Positions 1 to 6,597 of a DNA stretch of 64,000 bases are shown here, piece after piece. The DNA lies in assembly GCA_024398135.1 (NCBI GenBank), contig CP073750.1:3162001-3226000 (forward strand), in the 5' to 3' direction. Every line of letters starts with the position of its first letter. The stretch's first letter is position 1. Made by a program: the position numbers and the translations under genes. The notes under the pieces are model-generated. The model saw nothing but the letters and a program-made list of their open reading frames with translations. It made no database searches and had not been told where the DNA came from. The DNA comes from a bacterium SCSIO 12643 (GTDB lineage Bacteria; Bacteroidota; Bacteroidia; Flavobacteriales_G; Salibacteraceae).

Positions 1-191
1 CTGCTAAAACTGTGCTTTATATTGAGGGTGATAAAATGGAAACGATTGAAATCTATGATGCAACGGGTAAATTGATATTATCTCCATTAAATAGCAACAC
101 TATTGATATCCATTCTTTGCCAAAAGGTATTTACATCATTGTAGCTCAACAAGCTAAAAAATCTTTTTCGGCTAAATTTATTAAAGAATAG
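1..191 (+). CDS. C-terminal end of a T9SS-secreted protein (partial)
   Basis: The gene enters from outside the window; reading from base 3 gives about 62 codons to the TAG at 189-191. The visible peptide has the pattern of a type A T9SS sorting domain: a strand with IEIYDATGKLI, then LPKGIYIIVAQ, then a basic end KFIKE. Such domains direct export through the outer membrane and are usually cleaved on attachment. The function of the missing N-terminal part cannot be known from here. Confidence 0.85.
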   Translation, partial: AKTVLYIEGDKMETIEIYDATGKLILSPLNSNTIDIHSLPKGIYIIVAQQAKKSFSAKFIKE

Positions 192-246
192 CATTGTTTT
201 CAATATTAATCAACAACAGAACCAAATTCGCTAAAAAATAACGCAC

Positions 247-309
247 CACAACAAGATGTATAGTGCATAGCATCCTTCGGGATGCTACAGCACCATATAT
301 GGAACGTTG
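247..309. repeat. Imperfect long hairpin, cassette-boundary-like element
   Basis: The element opens with CACAACAAG and closes with AACGTTG. Inside, GTGC (263-266) faces GCAC (290-293), and a perfect 7-bp stem AGCATCC/GGATGCT (269-275 and 280-286) carries a TTCG loop. A related opening, CACAACAATGGC, occurs at 1341 just after the next gene. I recall similar CACAACAA...CGTTG elements scattered in Bacteroidota genomes next to orphan genes, but I cannot check this. It is not a convincing integron attC, because the outer arms do not give a matching R box pair. Confidence 0.55.
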
Positions 310-339
310 ATTACCATATGACCAACTGACACTAATTGA

Positions 340-1332
340 ATGATAGAAACTCAAATCTCAATTCGGATAAACAGAAAATCAGACTTAGACGTGATTAAGA
401 ATAGCATTATTAAAAATAGAATTCAGTTTCCGATTTATTTTTTCGAGTATGAAGAAAACTATAGCGTTAACCTTACCAGCGACTATGAAGAATGGGAATT
501 GGATACAGAAATACTAAAGTGCTTTCCAGAATATGAGTTTACTGAAAATCCTGAGAAAGGTAGGAAGGAAATAAGATTACAAATATCTCGATATCAATCT
601 GAATTATGTACTGACGGTTGGGGACGTCCAATAGAAAATCCATTAAACGAAACTAAATACTTAATAAGAAAATCAAAGAATAACATGCCAAAATTCAATC
701 CAAGGATAACAGTACTGTTTGAGGACAAAGAACAAAGCTACTTTGTTAATATCGTTAATGGAATCAATAAAAGTACTAATGAAAAAGGCTACTTACTTCT
801 TAATGAATTTAGGACCAAAAATGAAAATGATGAAACTAAAGTTTTAAAAGATAGACTTTATAAAACACCTTTAGAAGCTTTTCATTCTGCTTATTACAGA
901 ATGGGAAATTTAGTGAATGATGATTTTAAGGAATACATAAGAAACAAGAAAAAGGAAATTAGGAAAGAGCAAAGGATTCCAAGAAAAAAAGTCCGAGACT
1001 TTATAAATTCCTGCAATAAAAATGACTTGGATGGTATTTTTAAAGATCTTGACGAAAACATTCTTTTTAAGAAGAATAATAAATGGAAAACCGAATTTGA
1101 ATTTAACGGCATCACGGAACTTAAAAAATACATAAAGTCTAAGAACCAAGACCTTTGTAATATGGAATTCAAGATAAGGTCTTCTTGGAATATAAATTTA
1201 CCTTTTAATATAACTATTGGCGTTAAATATTTTCTTGACCCAAATAAAAAAGACAATATGACCCTTAAATACAGACAGTATATGTTTGAATTTAAAAATG
1301 AAAAAATAATAAGAATAACAGAAGAAAAATAA
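340..1332 (+). CDS. Hypothetical protein with possible C-terminal SnoaL/NTF2-like domain
   Basis: The 330-residue product is not recognised. It is rich in Lys, Asn and Ile, and the DNA is more AT-rich than the housekeeping genes nearby, which suggests accessory DNA. No signal peptide or membrane segment is seen, so it is probably cytoplasmic. The last 115 residues (from about IPRKKVRDFINSC) show the helix, 'NDLDGIF', strand and 'FEFNGITELKKYI' order typical of small NTF2/SnoaL folds; this is a weak fold guess. The gene sits alone between two CACAACAA-type elements (247-309 and 1341-1365), like a mobile cassette. The ATG at 340 is the first in frame; no strong ribosome binding site is visible. 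Confidence 0.7.
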   Translation: MIETQISIRINRKSDLDVIKNSIIKNRIQFPIYFFEYEENYSVNLTSDYEEWELDTEILKCFPEYEFTENPEKGRKEIRLQISRYQSELCTDGWGRPIENPLNETKYLIRKSKNNMPKFNPRITVLFEDKEQSYFVNIVNGINKSTNEKGYLLLNEFRTKNENDETKVLKDRLYKTPLEAFHSAYYRMGNLVNDDFKEYIRNKKKEIRKEQRIPRKKVRDFINSCNKNDLDGIFKDLDENILFKKNNKWKTEFEFNGITELKKYIKSKNQDLCNMEFKIRSSWNINLPFNITIGVKYFLDPNKKDNMTLKYRQYMFEFKNEKIIRITEEK

Positions 1333-1340
1333 ATAAGGTA

Positions 1341-1365
1341 CACAACAATGGCTATAAGTAATTGC
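1341..1365. repeat. Second CACAACAA-type boundary element
   Basis: Starting nine bases after the stop of the preceding gene, these 25 bases match the start of the element at 247-271 at about 16 of 25 positions, including CACAACAA, TATA and the final GC. The hairpin that follows at the first site is not conserved here. Together the two elements bracket the 340-1332 gene in direct orientation. Confidence 0.4.
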
Positions 1366-1374
1366 TTGTTCCCT

Positions 1375-1426
1375 TAGCAGATTGACATATCATAGCTTTC
1401 CAATCCATAAAACAATTAGGAAATCT
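1375..1426. repeat. TAGCAGATT repeat, copy 1
   Basis: This 52-base sequence aligns with 2758-2810 at roughly three quarters of positions, sharing TAGCAGATT, ACATAT, CAATCC, TAAA, TTAG and AAATCT. It lies in non-coding DNA downstream of the 340-1332 gene, as copy 2 lies at the end of the 2139-2768 gene, so it may be a 3' cassette element or a shared transcript end. Confidence 0.45.
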
Positions 1427-1448
1427 CTCTAATAGTAACAAACAAGGT

Positions 1449-1482
1449 AAAAGCAGACGATCGCAATTAACCGTCTGCTTTA
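1449..1482 (-). terminator. Intrinsic terminator after the 95-aa gene
   Basis: A perfect 9-bp stem AAAGCAGAC/GTCTGCTTT with a 16-base loop is followed on the minus strand by a short T run. It lies 10 bases beyond the stop of the minus-strand gene at 1492. The A/T tracts on both sides would let it work in both directions. Confidence 0.6.
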
Positions 1483-1491
1483 ATTTTTGAT

Positions 1492-1779
1492 TTAAACTTT
1501 TCCCATCCGCTCAAAGCCTTCCCACAAAATTTTTAAATTAAAAAGGGCATTTTTCTCTTGAGTATCCAGAGATAAATCGGTGTGATACAAGGCAAAATCA
1601 TGAACCATTTTTAATGATTTGATGAGTTCATCAATTCCATGAAATTTGACAAAGTCAATAAATTCCGCTTCTGAAGCGTTTAAGGGAATTGGGGTTTTTG
1701 ATTCGATGAAGACTGAACCATTGAGTGTTTTCCAGTGATTACCATTCGGGTAACCGTTTTGACCATTCTGTGTTGTCAT
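1492..1779 (-). CDS. Small hypothetical protein (95 aa)
   Basis: The product is not recognised. It begins MTTQNGQNGYPNG, a Gly/Asn/Gln-rich start, then a short beta-like stretch (WKTLNGSVFIES), then a mostly helical half with FIDFVKFHGIDELIKSLKMVHDFAL. There is no signal peptide, membrane helix or metal motif. It is the only gene downstream of the structured leader at 1809-1946 and its -7 box at 1951-1958, so its expression is probably set by that RNA. It ends at a clear terminator, making it a monocistronic unit. Confidence 0.65.
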   Translation of the reverse strand: MTTQNGQNGYPNGNHWKTLNGSVFIESKTPIPLNASEAEFIDFVKFHGIDELIKSLKMVHDFALYHTDLSLDTQEKNALFNLKILWEGFERMGKV

Positions 1780-1808
1780 GAGTAAAATGGATTAAATGAA
1801 TAAAAAGA

Positions 1809-1946
1809 GGGAGAGTCACTGACAACACATTCCAAGCAATGCTTAGATAGGTCTCGGGACTTTCACCCGTATGCTCTCCCAAGATTTTCTGTTTAAACCG
1901 ATTTTGAAATTTTCGCATTGCGATTTATTTATTAAAATGTGTTGTC
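1809..1946 (-). ncRNA. Candidate structured leader or small RNA with two crossing stems
   Basis: Read on the minus strand from a predicted start near 1946, the RNA begins GACAACACATT (1946-1936), which is perfectly complementary to AATGTGTTGTC at 1831-1821. A second perfect stem, GGGAGAG (1880-1874) with CTCTCCC (1815-1809), is followed by TCTTTTT and looks like a terminator stem. The order a1-b1-a2-b2 means the stems either form a pseudoknot or exclude each other, as in a switch. Between them lie two hairpins: CGGG/CCCG with loop UGAAAGU, and CUAAGC/GCUUGG. It does not match any riboswitch consensus I know. A resemblance of GGGTGAAAGTCCC to group II intron domain I hairpins was noted, but no intron protein or domain V is present. 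Confidence 0.5.
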
Positions 1947-1950
1947 GCTA

Positions 1951-1958
1951 CAAAGGTA
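1951..1958 (-). promoter_or_regulatory. -7 promoter box for the structured RNA
   Basis: TACCTTTG on the minus strand fits the Bacteroidota TAnnTTTG -7 consensus exactly. The predicted start, about 5 to 8 bases downstream, falls at the first base of the 11-base arm GACAACACATT, which supports the RNA beginning there. Confidence 0.5.
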
Positions 1959-2138
1959 TAACTAATAATGAGACGAAAGAAGGTTAACATTCACTCTAGA
2001 TAGAGTTATCCGATTAGAAACGTTTGTAGTCGTTTGTTATTGATTAAGATCGGATAGAACCTGCTATGGTTATAAGAGAAATCGTTAAACTTGTAGGGGA
2101 GATATACAACGGTATATATGTTCGTACAATAAAGAAAA

Positions 2139-2768
2139 ATGAAATTCAGTAAAACAGCATATCCAACAGTTTATTTTAGTGAAGAGATTTGGGTTAAGTG
2201 TCCAAAGTGCTCAGAACCTGCTTTAGTTAAAACCGAATTACCAAAATATACAATACCATTTCCAACAGGACATAAATCGGTATGTAACTGTAGATTTTGT
2301 GGATTTCAAGACTCTGAGAATGATAAATGGTCCGGATATGTACAGGGCTTTATAAACCGAGCATGTGGATATTGTGGAAGTGGAATATCCCATACTACAG
2401 AACCTACAAGAAGACCTTATGAATCATATGAATTAGCTTGTGGAGTTTGTAAGACAAAAAGAGAATATGAAATTCAATGGTATCGGTATCGTAATGACAA
2501 GGCCACTGATCCGTACTTTGGATTTGATTTATGGCTTCAAACCAGCATAAAAGACAATGTACTTTGGTTGTATAATACTAACCATTTAGACTATTTAAGA
2601 GAATATGTTGAAGCTAAGTTGAGAGAAGATGATGGCAGACACAAATACTCTATGATCACAAATCTACCTCAGTGGGTTAAATCTAGTAAGAACCGAGATG
2701 TGATAGTCAAAAAGCTCAATAAATTAAAGAACGAATTTGAAAAGAAAACTGTACCTCTAGCAGATTAA
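2139..2768 (+). CDS. Hypothetical protein with zinc-ribbon-like CxxC clusters
   Basis: The 209-residue product contains several Cys pairs in its first half: CPKC (about 20-23), CNCRFC (about 48-53), CGYC (about 77-80) and CGVC (about 101-104). These would make two four-Cys zinc ribbons or knuckles. The second half is basic and helical (YVEAKLREDDGRH, KKLNKLKNEFEKK). This suggests a small nucleic-acid-binding or structural protein, but no family is assigned. No signal peptide is present. A small 6-4-6 inverted repeat ATATAC-aacg-GTATAT at 2102-2117 lies before the start. The last codons overlap the TAGCAGATT repeat. Base composition and the orphan character suggest accessory DNA. Confidence 0.7.
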   Translation: MKFSKTAYPTVYFSEEIWVKCPKCSEPALVKTELPKYTIPFPTGHKSVCNCRFCGFQDSENDKWSGYVQGFINRACGYCGSGISHTTEPTRRPYESYELACGVCKTKREYEIQWYRYRNDKATDPYFGFDLWLQTSIKDNVLWLYNTNHLDYLREYVEAKLREDDGRHKYSMITNLPQWVKSSKNRDVIVKKLNKLKNEFEKKTVPLAD

Positions 2769-2810
2769 CATATTACAGATATTCAATCCGTAAAGTGGAT
2801 TAGAAAATCT
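2758..2810. repeat. TAGCAGATT repeat, copy 2, with hairpins
   Basis: This is the partner of 1375-1426. It contains a small stem AATCC-GTAAAGT-GGATT (2785-2801). A wider pair AGCAGAT (2759-2765) with ATCTGCT (2819-2825) encloses the whole unit and may end the converging transcripts of the flanking genes. A hairpin with nearly the same loop but a different stem, GATTC-GTAAAGTG-GAATC, occurs at 27041-27058. Confidence 0.45.
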
Positions 2811-2840
2811 TTATGGCCATCTGCTGAAAGTTCGTAAGAC

Positions 2841-3752
2841 TCAATGACTCAAACTCGTTAAAGCCCGCTTCAAATCCCCAAACTGAAACTCAAAACCATA
2901 TTGCAAAAGTTTCTCCGGATACACATACCGGCTTTTTAAAATAAGTTCCGGTTCGGTTCTGAGAAAAAAGGCCCCAATATTCAATAGTGGAGTCGGTGTT
3001 GGAATCCCAAGAGGAATATGTAAAGAAGATCTTAAGGCAGCCATAAATTCCCGGTTGGTAATGGTATGCGGACTGGTACAGTTGATCGGTCCGGTAACGG
3101 TATCGTTTTGCACGATAAAATCAAAAATGTGCAGCAAATCCTGAATATGAATCCATGCAAATTTTTGTTGTCCGGTGCCATGATAACCACCCAATCCAAA
3201 TTGAGCAAGTCTTTTCAATACCGGATATACACCATCATTCGGGCCCAATACCAACGATACGCGTGTAGCTACCTTTCTGGTTTTGGGTGTATAGAGTGTA
3301 AAGAATTCTTTTTCCCAGGCTTGGGCCACACCCATCGAAAAATCATTTCCAATATCTCCGTTGGATTCGGTCATGGCTTTATGCAGAGAATGTTTGTAGA
3401 TGGTAGCCGTACTCGCATTGATCCACAATTGCGGAGGGTGTTTTAAGGTGGCTATAGCTTGACTCAATACCCGCGTAGGCAGAACTCTGGAATTAAGAAT
3501 GGCGGCTTTATTCTTTTTGGTATATCGGCAATCCACAGATTTCCCACTCAGATTAATGAGGGTTTCTGCACCTTCCAGTGCAGAAACCCATTCACCGAGA
3601 TGTTGCCCATCCCAATTCTTAAAAGTGATACCGTTGTCGTGGTGTTCGGGTTGACGGGTTAAAATAATTACCTGATATCCCTTTGCGGTAAAGAATTGAG
3701 CCAGGTGCATCCCTATAAACCCACTGCCGCCTGCAATGACCATCTTTTTCAT
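2841..3752 (-). CDS. TIGR01777-family NAD(P)-dependent epimerase (YfcH/SDR39U1-like)
   Basis: The 303-residue protein begins with the Rossmann nucleotide-binding motif GGSGFIGMHL (residues 8-17) and continues as an atypical short-chain dehydrogenase. Family landmarks are visible: NLSGKSV, 'SRVLPTRVLSQAI', an 'INASTATIYKHS' strand, 'AWEKE' and the C-terminal DUF1731-like tail (GAFFLRTEPELILKSRYVYPEKLLQYGFEF). Members are cytosolic, and their substrate is generally unknown. Its ATG shares one base with the stop of the upstream membrane-protein gene (TAATG), so translation is probably coupled. It is the last gene of the GbsR-controlled operon. Confidence 0.88.
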   Translation of the reverse strand: MKKMVIAGGSGFIGMHLAQFFTAKGYQVIILTRQPEHHDNGITFKNWDGQHLGEWVSALEGAETLINLSGKSVDCRYTKKNKAAILNSRVLPTRVLSQAIATLKHPPQLWINASTATIYKHSLHKAMTESNGDIGNDFSMGVAQAWEKEFFTLYTPKTRKVATRVSLVLGPNDGVYPVLKRLAQFGLGGYHGTGQQKFAWIHIQDLLHIFDFIVQNDTVTGPINCTSPHTITNREFMAALRSSLHIPLGIPTPTPLLNIGAFFLRTEPELILKSRYVYPEKLLQYGFEFQFGDLKRALTSLSH

Positions 3753-4150
3753 TACTCGGCATTAGGTGTTACGATCTTTAAAGTGTTTTGTGCAGAGAGT
3801 TTAGATTTTCTACGTCCTCTAAAGAACAAGAACAGATTTAAGAATAGAATCACACCCAGATAGATAGAGAAGCCGCCAATTTTATAAGACAGTACTTCAA
3901 TCAAAACCTGGTAGTTGTTAAAAGCACGGTAAGAATTGATCTCTAAGATGAGTAAGGCAAAGCCAATGTTCATGAGGTAGAATCCGATTTCAAAAAGACG
4001 GTTGGTTGCAAAAGCGATTTCTTCCTTGCCATGAAAGATGTCCAACATAAAAACCCTGGCATTTTTGAATAGAGACTTGGCTACAAAATAGGTGAGTCCT
4101 AACGCAATAGGTAAATAGATACTGTATGCGACTGTAATTAAATTTTCCAT
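3752..4150 (-). CDS. Small membrane protein, paralogue of the next gene upstream
   Basis: A 132-residue protein is read from the ATG at 4150 (MENLITVAYSIYLPI); a longer frame to 4261 would overlap the upstream gene and is not preferred. Three hydrophobic segments are seen, near residues 5-25, 52-72 and 90-112, with a basic tail RGRRKSK. It shares the pattern 'IYxPI', 'EEIAxAxN', 'GxYLxNIGxA' with the 117-residue product of 4167-4520, so the two arose by duplication. The function is unknown. It is coupled to the epimerase downstream. Confidence 0.8.
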   Translation of the reverse strand: MENLITVAYSIYLPIALGLTYFVAKSLFKNARVFMLDIFHGKEEIAFATNRLFEIGFYLMNIGFALLILEINSYRAFNNYQVLIEVLSYKIGGFSIYLGVILFLNLFLFFRGRRKSKLSAQNTLKIVTPNAE

Positions 4151-4166
4151 GATGACTGATTTTAAG

Positions 4167-4520
4167 TTATTGTATAATTGATTTATTAAATGTTCTGAAA
4201 AGTGAGAGTCCACTGATGTTGATGTAGTGGAGTAGGGCCAACAACATGATGATTTGCCCAACGTGTGTACTGATGGAGCTGTACAGCTCCGTAAACGAGG
4301 AAATGTATTCCCAGTTTTGAATGCGGATGACCGCGTAACCGATATTCACCAGGTAATACCCCACGAGCAACATATTGTTGACTGCAATTGCGATTTCCTC
4401 GTTGGCAAATGAAGGTTTGACATAATGAATGCCATGCGTGTGGCACTGCTTTCCCACGTATACCGTAATAAATATGGTGATGGGGATGTAAATGAGATAA
4501 CCGATGGTATTGAATGACAT
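4167..4520 (-). CDS. Small membrane protein, paralogue of the following gene
   Basis: A 117-residue protein with three likely transmembrane segments (near residues 4-22, 46-66 and 82-105) and a conserved centre FANEEIAIAVNNMLLVGYYLVNIGYA. It matches the gene that follows by 16 bases at the motifs EEIA, G-YL-NIG-A and the N-terminal Y-IY-PI. The start at 4520 lies 15 bases after an inverted repeat (4536-4557) identical in design to the one before the regulator gene, so this gene is probably repressed by the GbsR-like protein. No known family is assigned. Confidence 0.8.
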   Translation of the reverse strand: MSFNTIGYLIYIPITIFITVYVGKQCHTHGIHYVKPSFANEEIAIAVNNMLLVGYYLVNIGYAVIRIQNWEYISSFTELYSSISTHVGQIIMLLALLHYINISGLSLFRTFNKSIIQ

Positions 4521-4535
4521 TTTTGTAGTTTTTGT

Positions 4536-4557
4536 ACTTTCAAAAAATATTGAAAGT
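4536..4557 (-). promoter_or_regulatory. Inverted-repeat operator 2 (GbsR-like regulator)
   Basis: ACTTTCAA-N6-TTGAAAGT is a perfect 8-bp inverted repeat with a 6-base spacer. It has the same half sites and spacer as the repeat at 5107-5130 before the regulator. It lies between the regulator gene and the first membrane-protein gene and overlaps the likely promoter of the latter. Confidence 0.7.
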
Positions 4558-4572
4558 TTGTTTCAAAAAAAA

Positions 4573-5082
4573 TTATTTAAATAGCTTCATGAAGGTTCTG
4601 AGGAACCAACTTTCATTGGAGTTACTGATTTTGGTGAGAGAGGTATCTGCCAGCTCCGCCAATGATTTGATATTATTGATTTGCTCTAAGAAGTGATCTA
4701 CTTCCTCTTTATTTTTTTCAGTTGATTTTACAGCTTGTAATTCTGTAAGCGATTGTACTATCGGATCTAACTCCTGTCTTTGACGAATTTTAATCACGCG
4801 CTGTGCGACTTTCCAAATGTCTTTTTCGCCTTTAAAGAATTCCTTACGTTCCCCAATTTTAGATTCCTTGTATACCAATCCCCAATCGATCAGGGTACGG
4901 ATATTCATATTGGCATTGCCTCTGGAGATTTTTAAAGCCTCCATCACTTCCTCCGCACTTAATTCTTTTTCGGTAATTAAAAATAGGGCATGAATCTGAG
5001 CCATAGTTCTATTAATTCCCCATTTGGAACCGAGACTGCCCCATTGTTGAATAAATTTTTCCTTGGCTTCGTTTAATTTCAT
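4573..5082 (-). CDS. GbsR/MarR-family transcriptional regulator
   Basis: The 169-residue protein is read from the ATG at 5082 (MKLNEAKEKFIQQWG); the frame extends to 5115 but only through the operator. It has the family order: N-terminal helix with WGxLGxxWGxNRTMAQIHALLFLxxxELSAEEVMEALKISRGNANMNIRTLIDWGLV (winged helix, about residues 20-80), then the wing with GERKEFF, then a helical dimerisation region. GbsR-type proteins act as ligand-responsive repressors. Two copies of one palindrome, before this gene and before the next, point to autoregulation and control of the operon. The last 40 residues are family-typical in length. Confidence 0.9.
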   Translation of the reverse strand: MKLNEAKEKFIQQWGSLGSKWGINRTMAQIHALFLITEKELSAEEVMEALKISRGNANMNIRTLIDWGLVYKESKIGERKEFFKGEKDIWKVAQRVIKIRQRQELDPIVQSLTELQAVKSTEKNKEEVDHFLEQINNIKSLAELADTSLTKISNSNESWFLRTFMKLFK

Positions 5083-5086
5083 GACA

Positions 5087-5116
5087 CAAATGTAGTAAAC
5101 TTTTCGAACTTTCAAA
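5087..5116 (-). promoter_or_regulatory. Promoter of the GbsR-like gene
   Basis: On the minus strand TTTG (5116-5113) is followed after 18 bases by TACATTTG (5094-5087), a full -33/-7 pair of the Bacteroidota type. The -33 element lies inside the operator, so bound protein would block the polymerase. Only four bases separate the -7 box from the ATG, so the transcript may be leaderless. Confidence 0.55.
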
Positions 5117-5130
5117 TATTATTGAAAGTT
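5107..5130 (-). promoter_or_regulatory. Inverted-repeat operator 1 (GbsR-like regulator)
   Basis: AACTTTCAA-N6-TTGAAAGTT is a perfect 9-bp inverted repeat upstream of the regulator gene. It overlaps the predicted -33 element and matches the second site at 4536-4557, which supports autoregulation. Confidence 0.72.
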
Positions 5131-5420
5131 TTATTTGTTAAATTGTATTTTATGAAGTACCTGAGCGTCTTTTCTATCATGTTAAATACAACGGTTCATT
5201 ATGTTCTTTTTTTGCTTGCCTCAAAAAAAGAACGAAAAAAAGGGCACTTTTTGGAAGGTGGTTCGCAAGCGACCATGGTTCCATTTGCTCTTCATGCTAT
5301 GGTCTCTACGAGACCGCAATTCCAAGCATGGAACATTACCACTGACCAAAAAGACTAAGAAATAATACATTATTGGGGGATTTGATGTATTACAATAAAA
5401 CAATATTGTATAAGAATCGG

Positions 5421-5585
5421 CCTTAGGAAGTTTTGGTAGAAAGCTCGATGAATGTAGTGTAATCGAACCCATGTTTGAGCTCAGACATCGACTTGGAAAG
5501 TCGTTCATGTCGTTTGCGAGTTTGGGTGAGATAATGAAATGAAGAATTAGCTTTCAACAAAGCTTTCTTCAGCCTTGAACTTTTT
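5421..5585. repeat. REP-like dispersed repeat, copy 1
   Basis: About 165 bases align closely with 44727-44884, including TTTGGTAGAAAG, a long shared core at 5462-5490, TGTCGTTTGCGAGTTTGGG and the end CCTTGAACTTTTT. The core can fold, ACCCA near 5468 facing TGGGT near 5526, with AGACATCGAC and GTCGTTTGC inside. This is the layout of an imperfect-palindrome REP unit. No RAYT transposase gene is present in the window. Confidence 0.7.
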
Positions 5586-5632
5586 AAGCACATTTTTTAA
5601 ATTTTGATTTGTGTGCTTTTCCTTCATTCCAT

Positions 5633-5715
5633 TCCGGTTGATTCTTTTGGCCGCACGCTGAGCGTGGTGCCCTGAGCGGAGTCGAAGGGGAGCGAAGTGT
5701 CAAGCAAAAAAAGAA
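5633..5715. repeat. GAGCGGAGTCGAAGG repeat, copy 1
   Basis: These 83 bases match 6598-6680 at about nine in ten positions. The central CCCTGAGCGGAGTCGAAGGG is a very widespread bacterial intergenic repeat. The two copies lie in the same orientation on either side of the GNAT gene. Confidence 0.75.
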
Positions 5716-5817
5716 CATAAAGCTTCCAAAGTTTATTTCTTGTTAATTTAACCCCAGACAACACCATACAAAAACAAATTACCCACTTTTGAAACACAAT
5801 CAAACCAATACGAACTC

Positions 5818-6534
5818 ATGAACCAACATATCGTAGAAAATCTATTCGAACTGTGGGATTTTGTAGGACAACAAAATCAAACATTAGTTCAAACCGAGCA
5901 TTGGAACTACATTGACCTTAAAGATTCTGATTGGCCCAAACGTGTATATCGTGTTCAAAACGAAACTGAAGTTTACGTACAAATCAAATCGGAGTACATT
6001 GCCCGGAAAATTCCAGGATTGGTTACTGTTCCGGAAAAACTACCTGTAGGTGTAGAGTTGGGAACAGTTGCGGTTCGTCAAAAAAATATGGCATTGCGGT
6101 TATCTGTTAATCAGGATTATACTCAAGATATCCATATTCAAAAGGTTGAATCGAATGCACAAGCTGTGTTATTTGCAAAAACAGCTTCACAATCATTCGG
6201 CTATTATGTAGATCATGAGATCATTCAAAACCTAATAGATTCAACCGATACGATTAGACTCTATGGTTATGTCAAAGATGAAGTGTGGTTGGGCTGCGGG
6301 ATTTTATTTATCGATTCAAAAGGATATGCCGGATTACATATGATAGGAACCATACCCGAAGGAAGAGGTCAGGGCATAGGTCATAAAATGACTACATATT
6401 TACTAGCCGAAGCCCAATCCGCTCTATGTCCGTATGTGGTATTACACGCATCCCAAATGGGGGAAAGAATCTATAGCCGTTTAGGATTTGAAACTTATGG
6501 TGTTTTGGAAACTTATAAGATCATGTTTGATTGA
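5818..6534 (+). CDS. GNAT-family N-acetyltransferase
   Basis: The 238-residue protein has its GNAT domain in the C-terminal half: a strand with YAGLHMIGTIPEGRGQGIGHKMT (acetyl-CoA binding motif A, R/Q-x-x-G-x-G/A form, about residues 175-197) and the late YSRLGF motif (about 221-226). The N-terminal 100 residues look like an additional domain of the same fold. It probably acetylates a small molecule or protein with acetyl-CoA in the cytosol; the substrate cannot be told. It stands alone between two direct copies of a dispersed repeat, which could allow loss or movement of the gene. The start at 5818 is the first ATG. Confidence 0.85.
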   Translation: MNQHIVENLFELWDFVGQQNQTLVQTEHWNYIDLKDSDWPKRVYRVQNETEVYVQIKSEYIARKIPGLVTVPEKLPVGVELGTVAVRQKNMALRLSVNQDYTQDIHIQKVESNAQAVLFAKTASQSFGYYVDHEIIQNLIDSTDTIRLYGYVKDEVWLGCGILFIDSKGYAGLHMIGTIPEGRGQGIGHKMTTYLLAEAQSALCPYVVLHASQMGERIYSRLGFETYGVLETYKIMFD

Positions 6535-6597
6535 TGAGATTAAGAACCCTGAGCGTCTTTTAAAACACTTAAATGAGTACTTTTTCTTTATTCTATA

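Larger units (their letters stand above)
5201..5718. repeat. Non-coding repeat mosaic bounded by an 18-bp perfect inverted repeat
   Basis: The 518-bp block starts with ATGTTCTTTTTTTGCTTG and ends with its exact reverse complement. It contains a further copy of the arm that makes a local hairpin (GTTCTTTTTTTG/CAAAAAAAGAAC, 5203-5233), a REP-like unit (5421-5585) and a CCCTGAGCGGAGTCGAAGGG-type unit (5633-5715). Short open frames inside (for example 5122-5358 and 5221-5508) have no protein-like character. It could be a MITE-like insertion or a pile-up of REP elements. No target duplication was evident at the ends. Confidence 0.5.

Noticed and set aside
247-309. Integron attC site
   Set aside because: The hairpin is clear, but the outer arms do not give matched RYYYAAC and GTTRRRY boxes, and no integrase gene is present.
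894-1343. Minus-strand open frame of 149 codons opposite the 340-1332 gene
   Set aside because: Very Phe/Leu/Ser-rich, as expected from the reverse of an AT-rich, Lys/Asn-rich gene; no start signal.
1809-1946. Retron or group II intron remnant
   Set aside because: Inverted outer arms and a GGGTGAAAGTCCC hairpin were considered, but there is no reverse transcriptase and no domain V-like hairpin nearby.
4151-4261. Longer N-terminus for the 3752-4150 membrane protein
   Set aside because: It would overlap the upstream gene by about 95 bases and adds a Ser/Cys-rich stretch unlike its paralogue.
5122-5508. Short open frames on both strands in the repeat block
   Set aside because: They lie within dispersed repeats and have no protein-like pattern.
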